Source of the DNA: an uncultured Cocleimonas sp.
GTDB lineage: Bacteria; Pseudomonadota; Gammaproteobacteria; Thiotrichales; Thiotrichaceae
Direction: 5' to 3'
Length of the DNA stretch: 12,146 nucleotides
NCBI GenBank assembly: GCA_937974135.1
Contig: CALJIH010000157.1
Span: forward strand, 1-12,146
Made by a program: the position numbers and the translations under genes. This document shows positions 1-6,611 of this stretch, piece after piece. Positions within the stretch are counted from its first letter, which is position 1, and each line of letters begins with the position of its first letter. Below the pieces are notes generated by a model, which ran no database searches, was not told the DNA's origin, and saw nothing but the letters and a program-made list of their open reading frames with translations.

Positions 1-23
1 AATAAAATTAGAGTAACACAAAT

Positions 24-49
24 AAAAAAACCGCCAATGCGGTTTTTTT
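24..49. terminator. Rho-independent terminator, bidirectional
   Basis: A perfect hairpin: A7-CCGC (24-34), loop CAAT (35-38), GCGG-T7 (39-49). The A run on one side and the T run on the other let it work on both strands. It lies 22 bp past the stop codon of the minus-strand lipoprotein gene, so it most likely ends the ubiG-lipoprotein-lipoprotein transcript. It could also end a plus-strand transcript from the left of the window. Confidence 0.9.
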
Positions 50-71
50 ATAAATTTATTATGAATATTTT

Positions 72-665
72 TTAATTCGTAAATTGTACCCAAGGATATT
101 TTTTATCATCTTTCACATGGCTCCAAAATAGATCGCCTGAAAAACGCCACGGATCTAAAACAATACCATCTGGGACACCTTTACCTTTAGCGGCGACTAC
201 GAGTGTACTATGTTCTCTCCAATAGTTACGTCTAAACGCAACACCATGAAAAAACTGTAAAGATTTCATCGGTCGGTTTATCTGTTTACCCATATCATGG
301 GTCCACTGCCAACACAAACCGCGCGGGCGTTTGCCGTAATTCACCAGCACGTTGTGATACAAAGGAGGACTTGCTAGCTTGTAGCGGTTTGCTAAAACTT
401 TAGGATGTAAAACTGCTTCACGGGCTACGAAATTAGCTTCGCTAGGCACAATATTAGGGCCAAGAGACATAATAGCTTTGCGTAACTCTTCTATTTTTTT
501 GATGTCTTTAGCTTCAATAGCTGATACTTGAGTATTCCCTTTATTATCTATGCTAACGCCATCGTATCTAACGTTAGAACAGGCGCTAACGAGTAATAAA
601 GTAGATAGGATAAAACTCATTTTCATTAGATTAAATGGATTTTTATGTCTGCCCCTTATGTTCAT
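72..665 (-). CDS. Putative lipoprotein, cysteine-peptidase/transglutaminase-like, paralogue of its neighbour
   Basis: A 197-residue protein with a lipoprotein signal peptide: basic n-region, hydrophobic stretch, lipobox LVSAC with the lipidated Cys at residue 29. The mature part resembles the product of the next gene upstream (686-1291), sharing EANFVAREAVL, NVLVN-GKR-RGLC, VAAKGK and a final LD-WR block. Three invariant residues, Cys118 (RGLC), His152 (EH) and Asp171 (LDPWR), come in the C-H-D order of papain-like and transglutaminase-like enzymes; that reading is inference. The start at 665 is favoured over Met14 because AGGGAG lies about 8 nt before it. It is the last gene of the ubiG operon, 20 bp after the paralogue, and is followed by a terminator. 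The substrate is unknown. It probably sits in the outer membrane facing the periplasm. Confidence 0.85.
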   Translation of the reverse strand: MNIRGRHKNPFNLMKMSFILSTLLLVSACSNVRYDGVSIDNKGNTQVSAIEAKDIKKIEELRKAIMSLGPNIVPSEANFVAREAVLHPKVLANRYKLASPPLYHNVLVNYGKRPRGLCWQWTHDMGKQINRPMKSLQFFHGVAFRRNYWREHSTLVVAAKGKGVPDGIVLDPWRFSGDLFWSHVKDDKKYPWVQFTN

Positions 666-685
666 AATTTGCTCTCCCTACAAGA

Positions 686-1291
686 TTAAAACTTTGGTGT
701 GTAAGTTTGCGGCGTATATTCATTCCAACGAAACATTGGATCGTCTTCCGTTTTCACAAAATATAGCTCAGCAGATTCACGCCATGCATCAAGAATAATT
801 GCATCTTTGATTTTTTTGCCCTTAGCCGCAACGGTTAAAACATTGTGTTCCAAAGGTTTGCCTTGATAAGCCACTGCACGATTTAACGTTAACGTTTTAA
901 ACTCTCTGCCTTTTACAATGTGGTCAGACATATCCCGAGCAAAATGATAACAAAGACCTCTTTCACGCTTGCCAGTATTAACTAATACGTTTTGTGAGTT
1001 TGGCGGAGAAACAAGTTTGTACTCATTAGCGAGGTGCATGGAAAATAAAACAGCTTCGCGTGCCACAAAATTAGCCTCTTTAAGATCAATATCTGGCCCT
1101 AAACCCATAATAGCTTGAGTTAATTGAACAATTTTAAATTGTACCCGCGAATCTATCGCTGATACGACTGTTTTTCTTGCCACTGGGTCATATGAGACAT
1201 TATCAAAACGTACATCTCTTACAATTGGACTACTACAAGCGGATAAAATGATACTGCTAACTAGTACTAAAAATAGTGCTTTTAACTTCAT
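686..1291 (-). CDS. Putative lipoprotein, cysteine-peptidase/transglutaminase-like
   Basis: A 201-residue protein with a typical lipoprotein signal: MKLK, a hydrophobic stretch and lipobox LSAC with Cys19. It is the tandem paralogue of the gene at 72-665. Conserved blocks are EANFVAREAVL (72-82), NVLVNTGKRERGLC ending at Cys114, EHNVLTVAAKGK with His149, and AIILDAWRES with Asp168. Cys114, His149 and Asp168 match Cys118, His152 and Asp171 of the paralogue in position and setting, so a C-H-D triad is possible but not proven. A short extra tail, rich in Thr, Tyr and Pro, follows the conserved part. The start lies only 4 bp after the ubiG stop, so the two genes are almost surely co-transcribed. 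Nothing in the protein ties it to ubiquinone synthesis. Confidence 0.85.
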   Translation of the reverse strand: MKLKALFLVLVSSIILSACSSPIVRDVRFDNVSYDPVARKTVVSAIDSRVQFKIVQLTQAIMGLGPDIDLKEANFVAREAVLFSMHLANEYKLVSPPNSQNVLVNTGKRERGLCYHFARDMSDHIVKGREFKTLTLNRAVAYQGKPLEHNVLTVAAKGKKIKDAIILDAWRESAELYFVKTEDDPMFRWNEYTPQTYTPKF

Positions 1292-1295
1292 GAAT

Positions 1296-2060
1296 TTAAT
1301 CTTCTTTTAACGGTTTTGAACAACACATGATGTAATTTACGCTGACATCACGTTCGGTTAATTTATAACTTTGCAAAATGGGGTTATAGGTCATGCCGAT
1401 GATATTATCCAAGTGTAAATCGGCATCTCTCGCCCATGTTTCTAGTTCTGAGGGTTTAATAAATTTTGCATACTCATGGGTTCCTTTGGGTAACAAATTT
1501 AATACATATTCAGCACCAACAATCGCAAACACAAACGATTTTGGATTTCGATTTATGGTGGAAAAGAATACTTTCCCTCCTGGTTTTACTAAATCACTGC
1601 AAGACTTAATAATCGAAGCAGGATCAGGCACATGCTCAAGCATTTCCATACACGTTACGACATCGTAATAAGCGACTTGTTCAGCTGCAAGCTCTTCAAC
1701 AGGCACCTTTTGATAAGTCACATTATCAACACCTGCTTCTAATGCATGTAGCTCTGCTACTGACAATGGCGCAGTACCCATATCGATACCCAGTGTATCT
1801 GCACCTCGAAGCGCCATACTTTCTGCCAAAATACCGCCGCCACAACCAACATCAATAATCTTTTTATCTTTTAAGCCATTCGCATGTTTATCAATATAAT
1901 CTAAACGTAGCGGATTGATTTCGTGTAAGGGTTTGAATTCACTATTACGATCCCACCAACGATGTGCTAAATCCTCAAATTTTTTAATCTCATTAGGATC
2001 TACATTAAGTGGCTTTTTACCCTCATAGTGTTCAATTTTTTTATCACTTACTGTTTGCAT
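1296..2060 (-). CDS. ubiG: UbiG, ubiquinone O-methyltransferase
   Basis: UbiG performs both O-methylations of ubiquinone synthesis with S-adenosylmethionine, in the membrane-associated Ubi complex. The 254 residues fit the family (about 240 in E. coli). Visible signs are the N-terminal FEDLAHRWWDRNSEFKPLH block typical of UbiG, the SAM motif I DVGCGGGILAE (residues 70-80), the acidic GIDMG at 91-95, CMEMLEHVPDP (motif II region), and FFSTINRNPKSF leading into the hydrophobic segment up to LLPKGTHEY, which in UbiG aids membrane contact. It is the first gene of a minus-strand operon with two lipoprotein genes. GGAAA about 4 nt before the ATG is a modest ribosome site. The promoter probably lies within the divergent region 2084-2117. 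Confidence 0.97.
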   Translation of the reverse strand: MQTVSDKKIEHYEGKKPLNVDPNEIKKFEDLAHRWWDRNSEFKPLHEINPLRLDYIDKHANGLKDKKIIDVGCGGGILAESMALRGADTLGIDMGTAPLSVAELHALEAGVDNVTYQKVPVEELAAEQVAYYDVVTCMEMLEHVPDPASIIKSCSDLVKPGGKVFFSTINRNPKSFVFAIVGAEYVLNLLPKGTHEYAKFIKPSELETWARDADLHLDNIIGMTYNPILQSYKLTERDVSVNYIMCCSKPLKED

Positions 2061-2083
2061 GAGATTTCCGATTTTTTGACTAG

Positions 2084-2117
2084 GTTTCTAGAAACTAATT
2101 AGTACGTTATTATAACG
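2084..2117. promoter_or_regulatory. Two palindromes in the divergent ubiG control region
   Basis: GTTTCTAGAAAC (2084-2095) is a perfect 12-bp palindrome. CGTTATTATAACG (2105-2117) has perfect 6-bp arms around one base. Their centres are about 21.5 bp apart, two helical turns. The second holds ATTATA at 2109-2114, which reads TATAAT on the minus strand and would place ubiG transcription start near 2102. No good -35 box is visible. Operator function is inference. Confidence 0.4.
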
Positions 2118-2121
2118 AACC

Positions 2122-2138
2122 AGGATGTAATTTGATTG
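2122..2138 (+). promoter_or_regulatory. Ribosome binding site favouring a TTG start
   Basis: AGGA at 2122-2125 is 10 nt before TTG at 2136 but 19 nt before the in-frame ATG at 2145. The spacing favours the TTG start, adding three residues. The ATG remains possible. Confidence 0.45.
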
Positions 2139-2666
2139 ATAAAAATGATACGTTTTCTTTTCGGCATACTCCTTATTCAAATATCAACAGTTTTGCTCGT
2201 GTTTCTAGCGCCTGACCTACAAGGAATAGGGTGGTTAAGTCTCATAATTCCATTACTTGTTATAGGTTTTTTTGCCGCATTTTGGTTTTCATCGCTAGCT
2301 AAACACCAAATTAAAGATGAAGTAACAGCAGCTGAGTCGCAACATGCGCGGGAAAAAGAAAAATTACAAATCAATGCCGAGAGAGCAAAAACGCGTTTAG
2401 TAAAAAAGACACAACAACAAATAGCCAGAGAGAGTAAAGTTGCACACAGCAAAGCCAATTTCAAGGTAGGGGCCGCATTTGCTGGTACCATCGCCCTTGG
2501 TGGATTAATGTTGATTACCGAGTTGCTCACCTTAGGATTATTAACCATGAGTACTGCAGGGGGTGCATTAGGTGGTTATTTATTTCGAGCAAAAAAAGAA
2601 TATGGTCCCCTTTTAGAGAATAAGAAGGGAAAGCCAATTAAAGTCATAAAACAAGAAAAAACATAG
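2136..2666 (+). CDS. Conserved membrane protein with central coiled coil, function unknown
   Basis: A 176-residue protein (173 if started at ATG 2145). Two hydrophobic helices near residues 6-25 and 30-50 are followed by a highly charged segment (about 56-106, rich in Lys, Glu, Arg, Gln and Ala) that looks like a long coiled coil. A hydrophobic glycine-rich hairpin follows (about 110-150), then a basic tail. This layout, with AERAKTRLVKK and KANFKVGAAFAG before the last membrane part, is familiar from uncharacterised gammaproteobacterial proteins; no function is known to me. It is transcribed divergently from ubiG, and a C-rich repeat begins a few bases after its TAG stop. Confidence 0.8.
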   Translation: MIKMIRFLFGILLIQISTVLLVFLAPDLQGIGWLSLIIPLLVIGFFAAFWFSSLAKHQIKDEVTAAESQHAREKEKLQINAERAKTRLVKKTQQQIARESKVAHSKANFKVGAAFAGTIALGGLMLITELLTLGLLTMSTAGGALGGYLFRAKKEYGPLLENKKGKPIKVIKQEKT

Positions 2667-2669
2667 TAA

Positions 2670-2690
2670 AAAAGACACCCCCCCACTTTT
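2670..2690 (+). repeat. C-rich 21-bp repeat, copy A
   Basis: A, then AAAGACACCCCCCCACTTTT, identical over 21 bp to copy C at 8700-8720. It starts 3 bp past the stop codon of the preceding gene, with the C-rich strand in the sense of that gene. AAAAG and CTTTT can pair as a weak 5-bp hairpin. The following CACTTTTAAGTG (2684-2695) is a second small inverted repeat. Confidence 0.85.
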
Positions 2691-2761
2691 AAGTGTTTCT
2701 CAAAAACTCACATTTAATATTAGTGAATGCTGTTGTCTTGTTTAGTGTATTTATATCTTTA

Positions 2762-3958
2762 CTAATATTGCTGTTTGAATTGCAATACTGACAGCAATAC
2801 CACACCAACACTCATAATCAATGCAGCCATGATGAGTGGCATGGAATAATTTCCACTAACTTCAGCAATCGTTCCAGAAATGGCCGGTGCGATTATCTGG
2901 GCAATGCCATAGCTTAAGGTTAAACGCCCCATAGGTTTTGCAGGTTTAGTGGGATAAAACTTACCAACCATGGTAAGCATTAAACTCACGATACCAATAA
3001 AAGTCGCGCCAAAAAAGAATCCACTAATCAGAACACCACTCAAACTATGGCTAAAGGCAGGGATGATTATGCCTAAGATATTAATCAGTAATGCGATAGA
3101 TATCGCTTTTAATTCGCCTGTTTTGCGAGCGACTCGATCCCAAAATATACAAGAAGGAGCAGCCGCAAGGCCAGCAACCAGCCAAACAAGAGAACCATTA
3201 CCCTTTAAGTGTGCTTGTTGATCAACAATCGCCACTAAAAATGTTGCACTTATGACGTAACCAATTCCTGCGCAAAAATACGATGAGTAAAGCAACAGCA
3301 TCCAGTTTCGTCTAGGGGGTTTATCAATGAGTGTTTTCCCCGGTTCTGAAACAGTACTGTTAGCAGGACGGGGTAGCCACAACCAAGCTGGAATCGCACA
3401 GAGTAATGCCAGTACTGTAAATACTTGCCATTGTTGTGCCCAATCTAAATGTGCTAACAGGGAATCACCTGACATTAGTAGGCTAAAAATGGCGGTGACA
3501 GCAATACCTAAACCGACCCCGCCGAAATGCAAACCCAATTCAGGTTTATGGCCGTGTCGAATCATCCAATTAAGAATCAATCCTGATCCAATGATTAATC
3601 CCCCAGCGCTGCTTAAACCAGCAATGAAACGCATGATTGACCAAAGTATATAGTTTTCAATGATCCCCATACCAATGGTTGAAATAATCGCAATAATCAA
3701 ACCGATACGATAAAGCGTATCTTTCAATTTTAAATCACTTATGGATGCCGCGATTAAAACACCCGTCATATAACCCATGTAGTTAATTGTGGCTAACCAG
3801 CCTCCTGTTGCATCACTCAAGAAGGTTTGATCAAGCATTACTGGCAATAATGGCGTATACGCAAATCGCGCAATACCCATGGTGAGTATCAGGCTGAACA
3901 GTCCTGCCACCATAACTTTCGTGGGATTTTTAGAGTTACTGTTTGTTTGGCCAGACAT
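2762..3958 (-). CDS. MFS transporter of the YbfB/YjiJ type
   Basis: A 398-residue inner-membrane protein with about 12 hydrophobic segments, the usual size of the major facilitator superfamily. The segment GIARFAYTPLLPVM (residues 28-41) and the following GGWLATINYMGYMTG are characteristic of the YbfB/YjiJ family, whose substrates are not established. A basic loop between helices 6 and 7 (about residues 196-217) separates the halves. The start MSGQ at 3958 gives a short hydrophilic N-terminus. The gene stands alone: the next minus-strand gene upstream ends at 4144, and inverted copies of the C-rich repeat lie on both sides (2670-2690 and 4106-4126). Small palindromes at 3971-3983 and 4056-4068 could be operators. 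No linked regulator gene is visible. Confidence 0.9.
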   Translation of the reverse strand: MSGQTNSNSKNPTKVMVAGLFSLILTMGIARFAYTPLLPVMLDQTFLSDATGGWLATINYMGYMTGVLIAASISDLKLKDTLYRIGLIIAIISTIGMGIIENYILWSIMRFIAGLSSAGGLIIGSGLILNWMIRHGHKPELGLHFGGVGLGIAVTAIFSLLMSGDSLLAHLDWAQQWQVFTVLALLCAIPAWLWLPRPANSTVSEPGKTLIDKPPRRNWMLLLYSSYFCAGIGYVISATFLVAIVDQQAHLKGNGSLVWLVAGLAAAPSCIFWDRVARKTGELKAISIALLINILGIIIPAFSHSLSGVLISGFFFGATFIGIVSLMLTMVGKFYPTKPAKPMGRLTLSYGIAQIIAPAISGTIAEVSGNYSMPLIMAALIMSVGVVLLSVLQFKQQY

Positions 3959-3970
3959 TCATGAATTGTA

Positions 3971-3983
3971 GAGTATTACACTC
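3971..3983. promoter_or_regulatory. Imperfect palindrome before the MFS gene
   Basis: GAGTATTACACTC lies 12 bp upstream of the MFS start codon and matches its own reverse complement at 10 of 13 positions (arms GAGT/ACTC). Its position would suit an operator. No regulator is encoded nearby, so this is weak. Confidence 0.2.
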
Positions 3984-4055
3984 AACAAAAGGTCTTATCA
4001 TCAGACTATTTATTAATGACCATTATTGTTAAACATACGAAATTAATTAGCTTTT

Positions 4056-4068
4056 CAAACTCAGTTTG
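4056..4068. promoter_or_regulatory. Perfect palindrome CAAACTCAGTTTG
   Basis: Six-base arms around one central base, about 98 bp upstream of the MFS start and followed directly by the smaller palindrome GTATAAATAC. It may be an operator or chance. It is not followed by a T run, so it is not a terminator. Confidence 0.25.
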
Positions 4069-4105
4069 TATAAATACTAGAACTCATTTTTAATGCAAAC
4101 TGCCA

Positions 4106-4126
4106 AAAAGTAGGGGGGTGTCTTTT
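4106..4126 (-). repeat. C-rich 21-bp repeat, copy B (inverted relative to A)
   Basis: On the minus strand this reads as copy A with one change: the seventh C of the run is T (20 of 21 identical). It shares a longer flank with copy C (ACTTTTTGGCA here, ACTTTTTGCCA there). It lies 17 bp past the stop of the ATP-grasp gene, again with the C-rich strand in the sense of that gene. Confidence 0.8.
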
Positions 4127-4143
4127 AAATATATTTCTGTGCC

Positions 4144-5046
4144 TTAATAGGTACCTTGATTCTCGATTTCTAACTTATCCAGCTTTTCATAGTAAGGAGA
4201 AAGGTCTTCCTTCTCACCATATCTAGGAACATCGTGCATGCGCAGATAAGGTCTTGAATTTAACTCTAAAAATATACATTTTTGTTTATCAAAATCCACC
4301 GAGAGTGGCTCTTCTGCAATCACATCAATACCGAGGATATTGGCATCAAGATGGGTCAAGATCTTTTGTAATAATTCATGATTGTTTTTGGTGAGTGTTG
4401 ATTTATCAATGATTTCAACAATACTTCCAAGTTTCAAAGCAATTTTATGATGCAGAAAAACTTGTTCATCTTTTGCTGGCACCGTTGATAAATCACGGTT
4501 ACTAAGACTCAAGTGTTTGGTGATAGCTTTGTGATCTTTCGGAATTTGATAAATCGTAGGAGATAAATTCATTTCGGTACGAATTTTATTTTCTGTGTCG
4601 ATCAATGTTGAAATATCATCCGTACCATTTCCAGTGATTGAAGGAGGGTAGCGTTGGATAATCGACATCACTTCGCCTTTTATGGTAACGATACGAAAGT
4701 TCCTGCCAGACAAATACGTTTCAATAATGCTTTTAGGCCACCATATTTTTACCATAATGCAAGCTTTTAACAACTGTTTATAGTTTTCAATGGGGAAGTG
4801 AGATCCGCGCGAATAACCACTCACATCTGGTTTAACACACACAGGAAAGCCATGCTCTTTAACAAATGAAAATGCTGCAAAAGGAAAAAAGAACATGCGG
4901 GCCTTTGCAGTAGGAATATTTAATGCTTCAAAGGTTTTTTTGCTTTGTTCTTTAGTCCGGATTGAGCGACGAACATTTAATGAATTGTAATCACTGCAGC
5001 CATTTAAGAATTTCTTTGCAATGATTGAATAGATAAATTTTTTCAA
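4144..5046 (-). CDS. ATP-grasp ligase related to cyanophycin synthetase/GshF domains
   Basis: A 300-residue free-standing ATP-grasp protein. Such enzymes activate a carboxylate as acyl phosphate and join it to an amine. Visible parts are VCVKPDVSGYSRG with Lys72 (ATP-binding lysine and small-residue loop), IIETYLSGRNFRIVTIKG (about 107-124), the YPPSITGNGTDDISTLID block (133-150) like that of cyanophycin synthetase and the C-terminal half of GshF, GIDVIAEEPL (239-248), and FLELNSRPYLRMHD with Glu261 and Asn263, the usual metal ligands. The P-loop is unusual (Ser-Gly-Tyr-Ser-Arg-Gly). The start is TTG at 5046; no ATG lies upstream in frame before a stop. It is the last gene of a cluster with a second ATP-grasp gene 90 bp upstream. 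The substrate is unknown. Confidence 0.8.
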   Translation of the reverse strand: MKKFIYSIIAKKFLNGCSDYNSLNVRRSIRTKEQSKKTFEALNIPTAKARMFFFPFAAFSFVKEHGFPVCVKPDVSGYSRGSHFPIENYKQLLKACIMVKIWWPKSIIETYLSGRNFRIVTIKGEVMSIIQRYPPSITGNGTDDISTLIDTENKIRTEMNLSPTIYQIPKDHKAITKHLSLSNRDLSTVPAKDEQVFLHHKIALKLGSIVEIIDKSTLTKNNHELLQKILTHLDANILGIDVIAEEPLSVDFDKQKCIFLELNSRPYLRMHDVPRYGEKEDLSPYYEKLDKLEIENQGTY

Positions 5047-5071
5047 TGACAGGCCTATATGTTTTGCACGA

Positions 5072-5085
5072 TCGGTTACAACCGA
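5072..5085. other. Small hairpin between the two ATP-grasp genes
   Basis: TCGGTTACAACCGA can form TCGGT-TACA-ACCGA. There is no T run on either side, so it is not a typical terminator. It might act as an RNA processing or stability site between the two genes. Confidence 0.3.
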
Positions 5086-5136
5086 ACCTAATTGTACGGA
5101 ATTTTACGCGAAATTAGTGATTAATTTAAGCAGCTT

Positions 5137-5943
5137 TTATTTAACTTGATAATGCCGTTTTACAATTTTGTAAAATACAAACGATTTAAAATCCTTTTTA
5201 GATGCTTTTCCACTAATAATTGCTAACTTTTTCATGTTTTTAACAATAAAATTATTTTTATAGCGTGACGTGTGTTTGGTATCCAATAAATGGATAGGCA
5301 TTGGCGCGAATAAATTGATTTCTACAATATTAAATTTACCTAATACTAAATCTTTTTTACTGTCCGTTTTTACCGCCACTCGTGCAATTTTAAAGTGCGG
5401 TAATTGCAATAAATACGATTTTACCTTTAGTAACTCATCCGCACTAAATTCATCGGTTCTGTCTTTGTAAGTTGTGTTTGTATTGTGAACAGCATTGATT
5501 GGAAAGTCTTCATCATTATTGACAACTTCAGTAATACTAAAAGCCTCAAAATCTTCAAGATTATCTGGGTCCTGAATGGTAAATAACTCAAACTCTTTTT
5601 TACCTTTAGCTAGGTCTTGAACAATGTAATTGATTTTACTGTCTTTGAGATCATTACAGGCAGTATCAAAATCGTGAGCATTTTTAGCTACCTTAATGCC
5701 ATAACTGTTCTGACCCCATTCGGGTTTTAAAAATACGGGATAAGACTTTGGTTTATTTTCAACATTTAGGGGAGTTTGATTTACCCGCCACTGCGCAGGT
5801 ATTAACTCATCAATCTCTAATTTGGAATAATAACCTTTCTCGGAATTGAAGTATTTTGCATTTAACTGAAAAAAACGCCATGGTGGAATACCATGGCGTA
5901 AGGTCCAGAAAATGTAACTACTAATTAACTTAGTAACTAACAT
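5137..5943 (-). CDS. Small ATP-grasp protein, putative D-Ala-D-Ala-ligase-like
   Basis: A 268-residue protein whose motifs place it in the ATP-grasp fold, though it is short for the family. YPVFLKPEWGQNSYGIKV (residues 68-85) holds the ATP lysine (Lys73) and glycine loop, IVQDLAKGKKEFELFTI (107-123) corresponds to the adenine-binding edge, and FNIVEINLFAPMPIHLLD (204-221) carries the Glu208-x-Asn210 metal pair. The N-terminal part is reduced to basic and aromatic segments (IFWTLRHGIPPWRFFQLN), so a full pre-ATP-grasp domain seems missing or diverged. The C-terminus is very basic. It lies 24 bp after the DoxX-like gene and 90 bp before the second ATP-grasp gene, in one orientation. The two ligases share only motifs, not overall sequence. 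The substrate is unknown. Confidence 0.75.
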   Translation of the reverse strand: MLVTKLISSYIFWTLRHGIPPWRFFQLNAKYFNSEKGYYSKLEIDELIPAQWRVNQTPLNVENKPKSYPVFLKPEWGQNSYGIKVAKNAHDFDTACNDLKDSKINYIVQDLAKGKKEFELFTIQDPDNLEDFEAFSITEVVNNDEDFPINAVHNTNTTYKDRTDEFSADELLKVKSYLLQLPHFKIARVAVKTDSKKDLVLGKFNIVEINLFAPMPIHLLDTKHTSRYKNNFIVKNMKKLAIISGKASKKDFKSFVFYKIVKRHYQVK

Positions 5944-5967
5944 ATTTATTAAAACAAAACCGTTTGA

Positions 5968-6471
5968 TTAGGATTCTTTGCGATTTAAAAAAGCAACAAT
6001 AATACCACCGATTAATATCGATAAAGCGGCATTAGCCAGAAACGTATCTGAACATTGACTGGTTGCTTCGATAAATACTGCTGCACATTCAGATGCACCT
6101 GAAACGGCCCATGTTGGGTGCCAACCTAATGGTGTAAACAGATGGAAGAAAATAGCACCGATCATCACACAAACAGCTAACAATGCCCCCCAGAAGTGTA
6201 ATTGTCTGCGTTTCTTCCAAAGTAAGATAGGTAACAATAATAGGAATGCAGTAAACAATTCAGCCACTCCAACCGCATACTGTCCAAAACTCGAGAACAA
6301 GTCACCAATCGCCGGACTGATCACTTCACCCAACCATGTACCAATCGTACTAAAAATATGTGCAGGTTCTAAAGCCGTTGTATCAAACTTAAATCGTAAA
6401 GAATTTAAAAATACAAAAGATGTCCACGCTGCAAAAAGCCAACTGATTATTGCTATGATTACTTTACCCAT
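5968..6471 (-). CDS. DoxX-like integral membrane protein
   Basis: A 167-residue protein with about four membrane helices (near 4-22, 62-84, 92-113, 144-162). EPAHIFSTIGTWLG after helix 1, YAVGVAELFTAFLLLLP, and MIGAIFFHLFTPLG at the end of helix 3 resemble DoxX/DoxD-type small membrane proteins; family membership is likely but not certain. The loop between helices 3 and 4 holds Cys129 and Cys140, which could form a disulfide if it faces the periplasm. A good ribosome site (AGGGGAAG) precedes the ATG at 6471. It is the first gene of a minus-strand cluster with two ATP-grasp genes and may be their membrane partner, but nothing in the sequence proves a joint function. Confidence 0.75.
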   Translation of the reverse strand: MGKVIIAIISWLFAAWTSFVFLNSLRFKFDTTALEPAHIFSTIGTWLGEVISPAIGDLFSSFGQYAVGVAELFTAFLLLLPILLWKKRRQLHFWGALLAVCVMIGAIFFHLFTPLGWHPTWAVSGASECAAVFIEATSQCSDTFLANAALSILIGGIIVAFLNRKES

Positions 6472-6520
6472 TCTACTTCCCCTTTTCGATATATAGCGTA
6501 CTTAATTATTCCGTCGTGCA

Positions 6521-6528
6521 ATTATAAT
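6521..6528. promoter_or_regulatory. Symmetrical -10 box ATTATAAT in a divergent region
   Basis: ATTATAAT gives a consensus TATAAT on each strand, between the DoxX-like cluster (minus, start 6471) and the VTT gene (plus, start 6612). No good -35 box stands at 16-18 bp on either side, so its use as a shared promoter core is only plausible. Confidence 0.35.
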
Positions 6529-6611
6529 ACATAACTTATTCAAAAACCTTGTATCATCTGGAAACTTTTAAACGCTTTTGAGTAACTAATAAGAGCTAAA
6601 ACTTCAATTAA

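Noticed and set aside
550..798. An 82-codon plus-strand frame across the junction of the two lipoprotein genes.
   Set aside because: It is antisense to two well-supported genes and has no family features.
3327..3653. A 108-codon plus-strand open frame opposite the MFS gene.
   Set aside because: It has no recognisable features and lies wholly within a strongly supported gene; it is a shadow frame.
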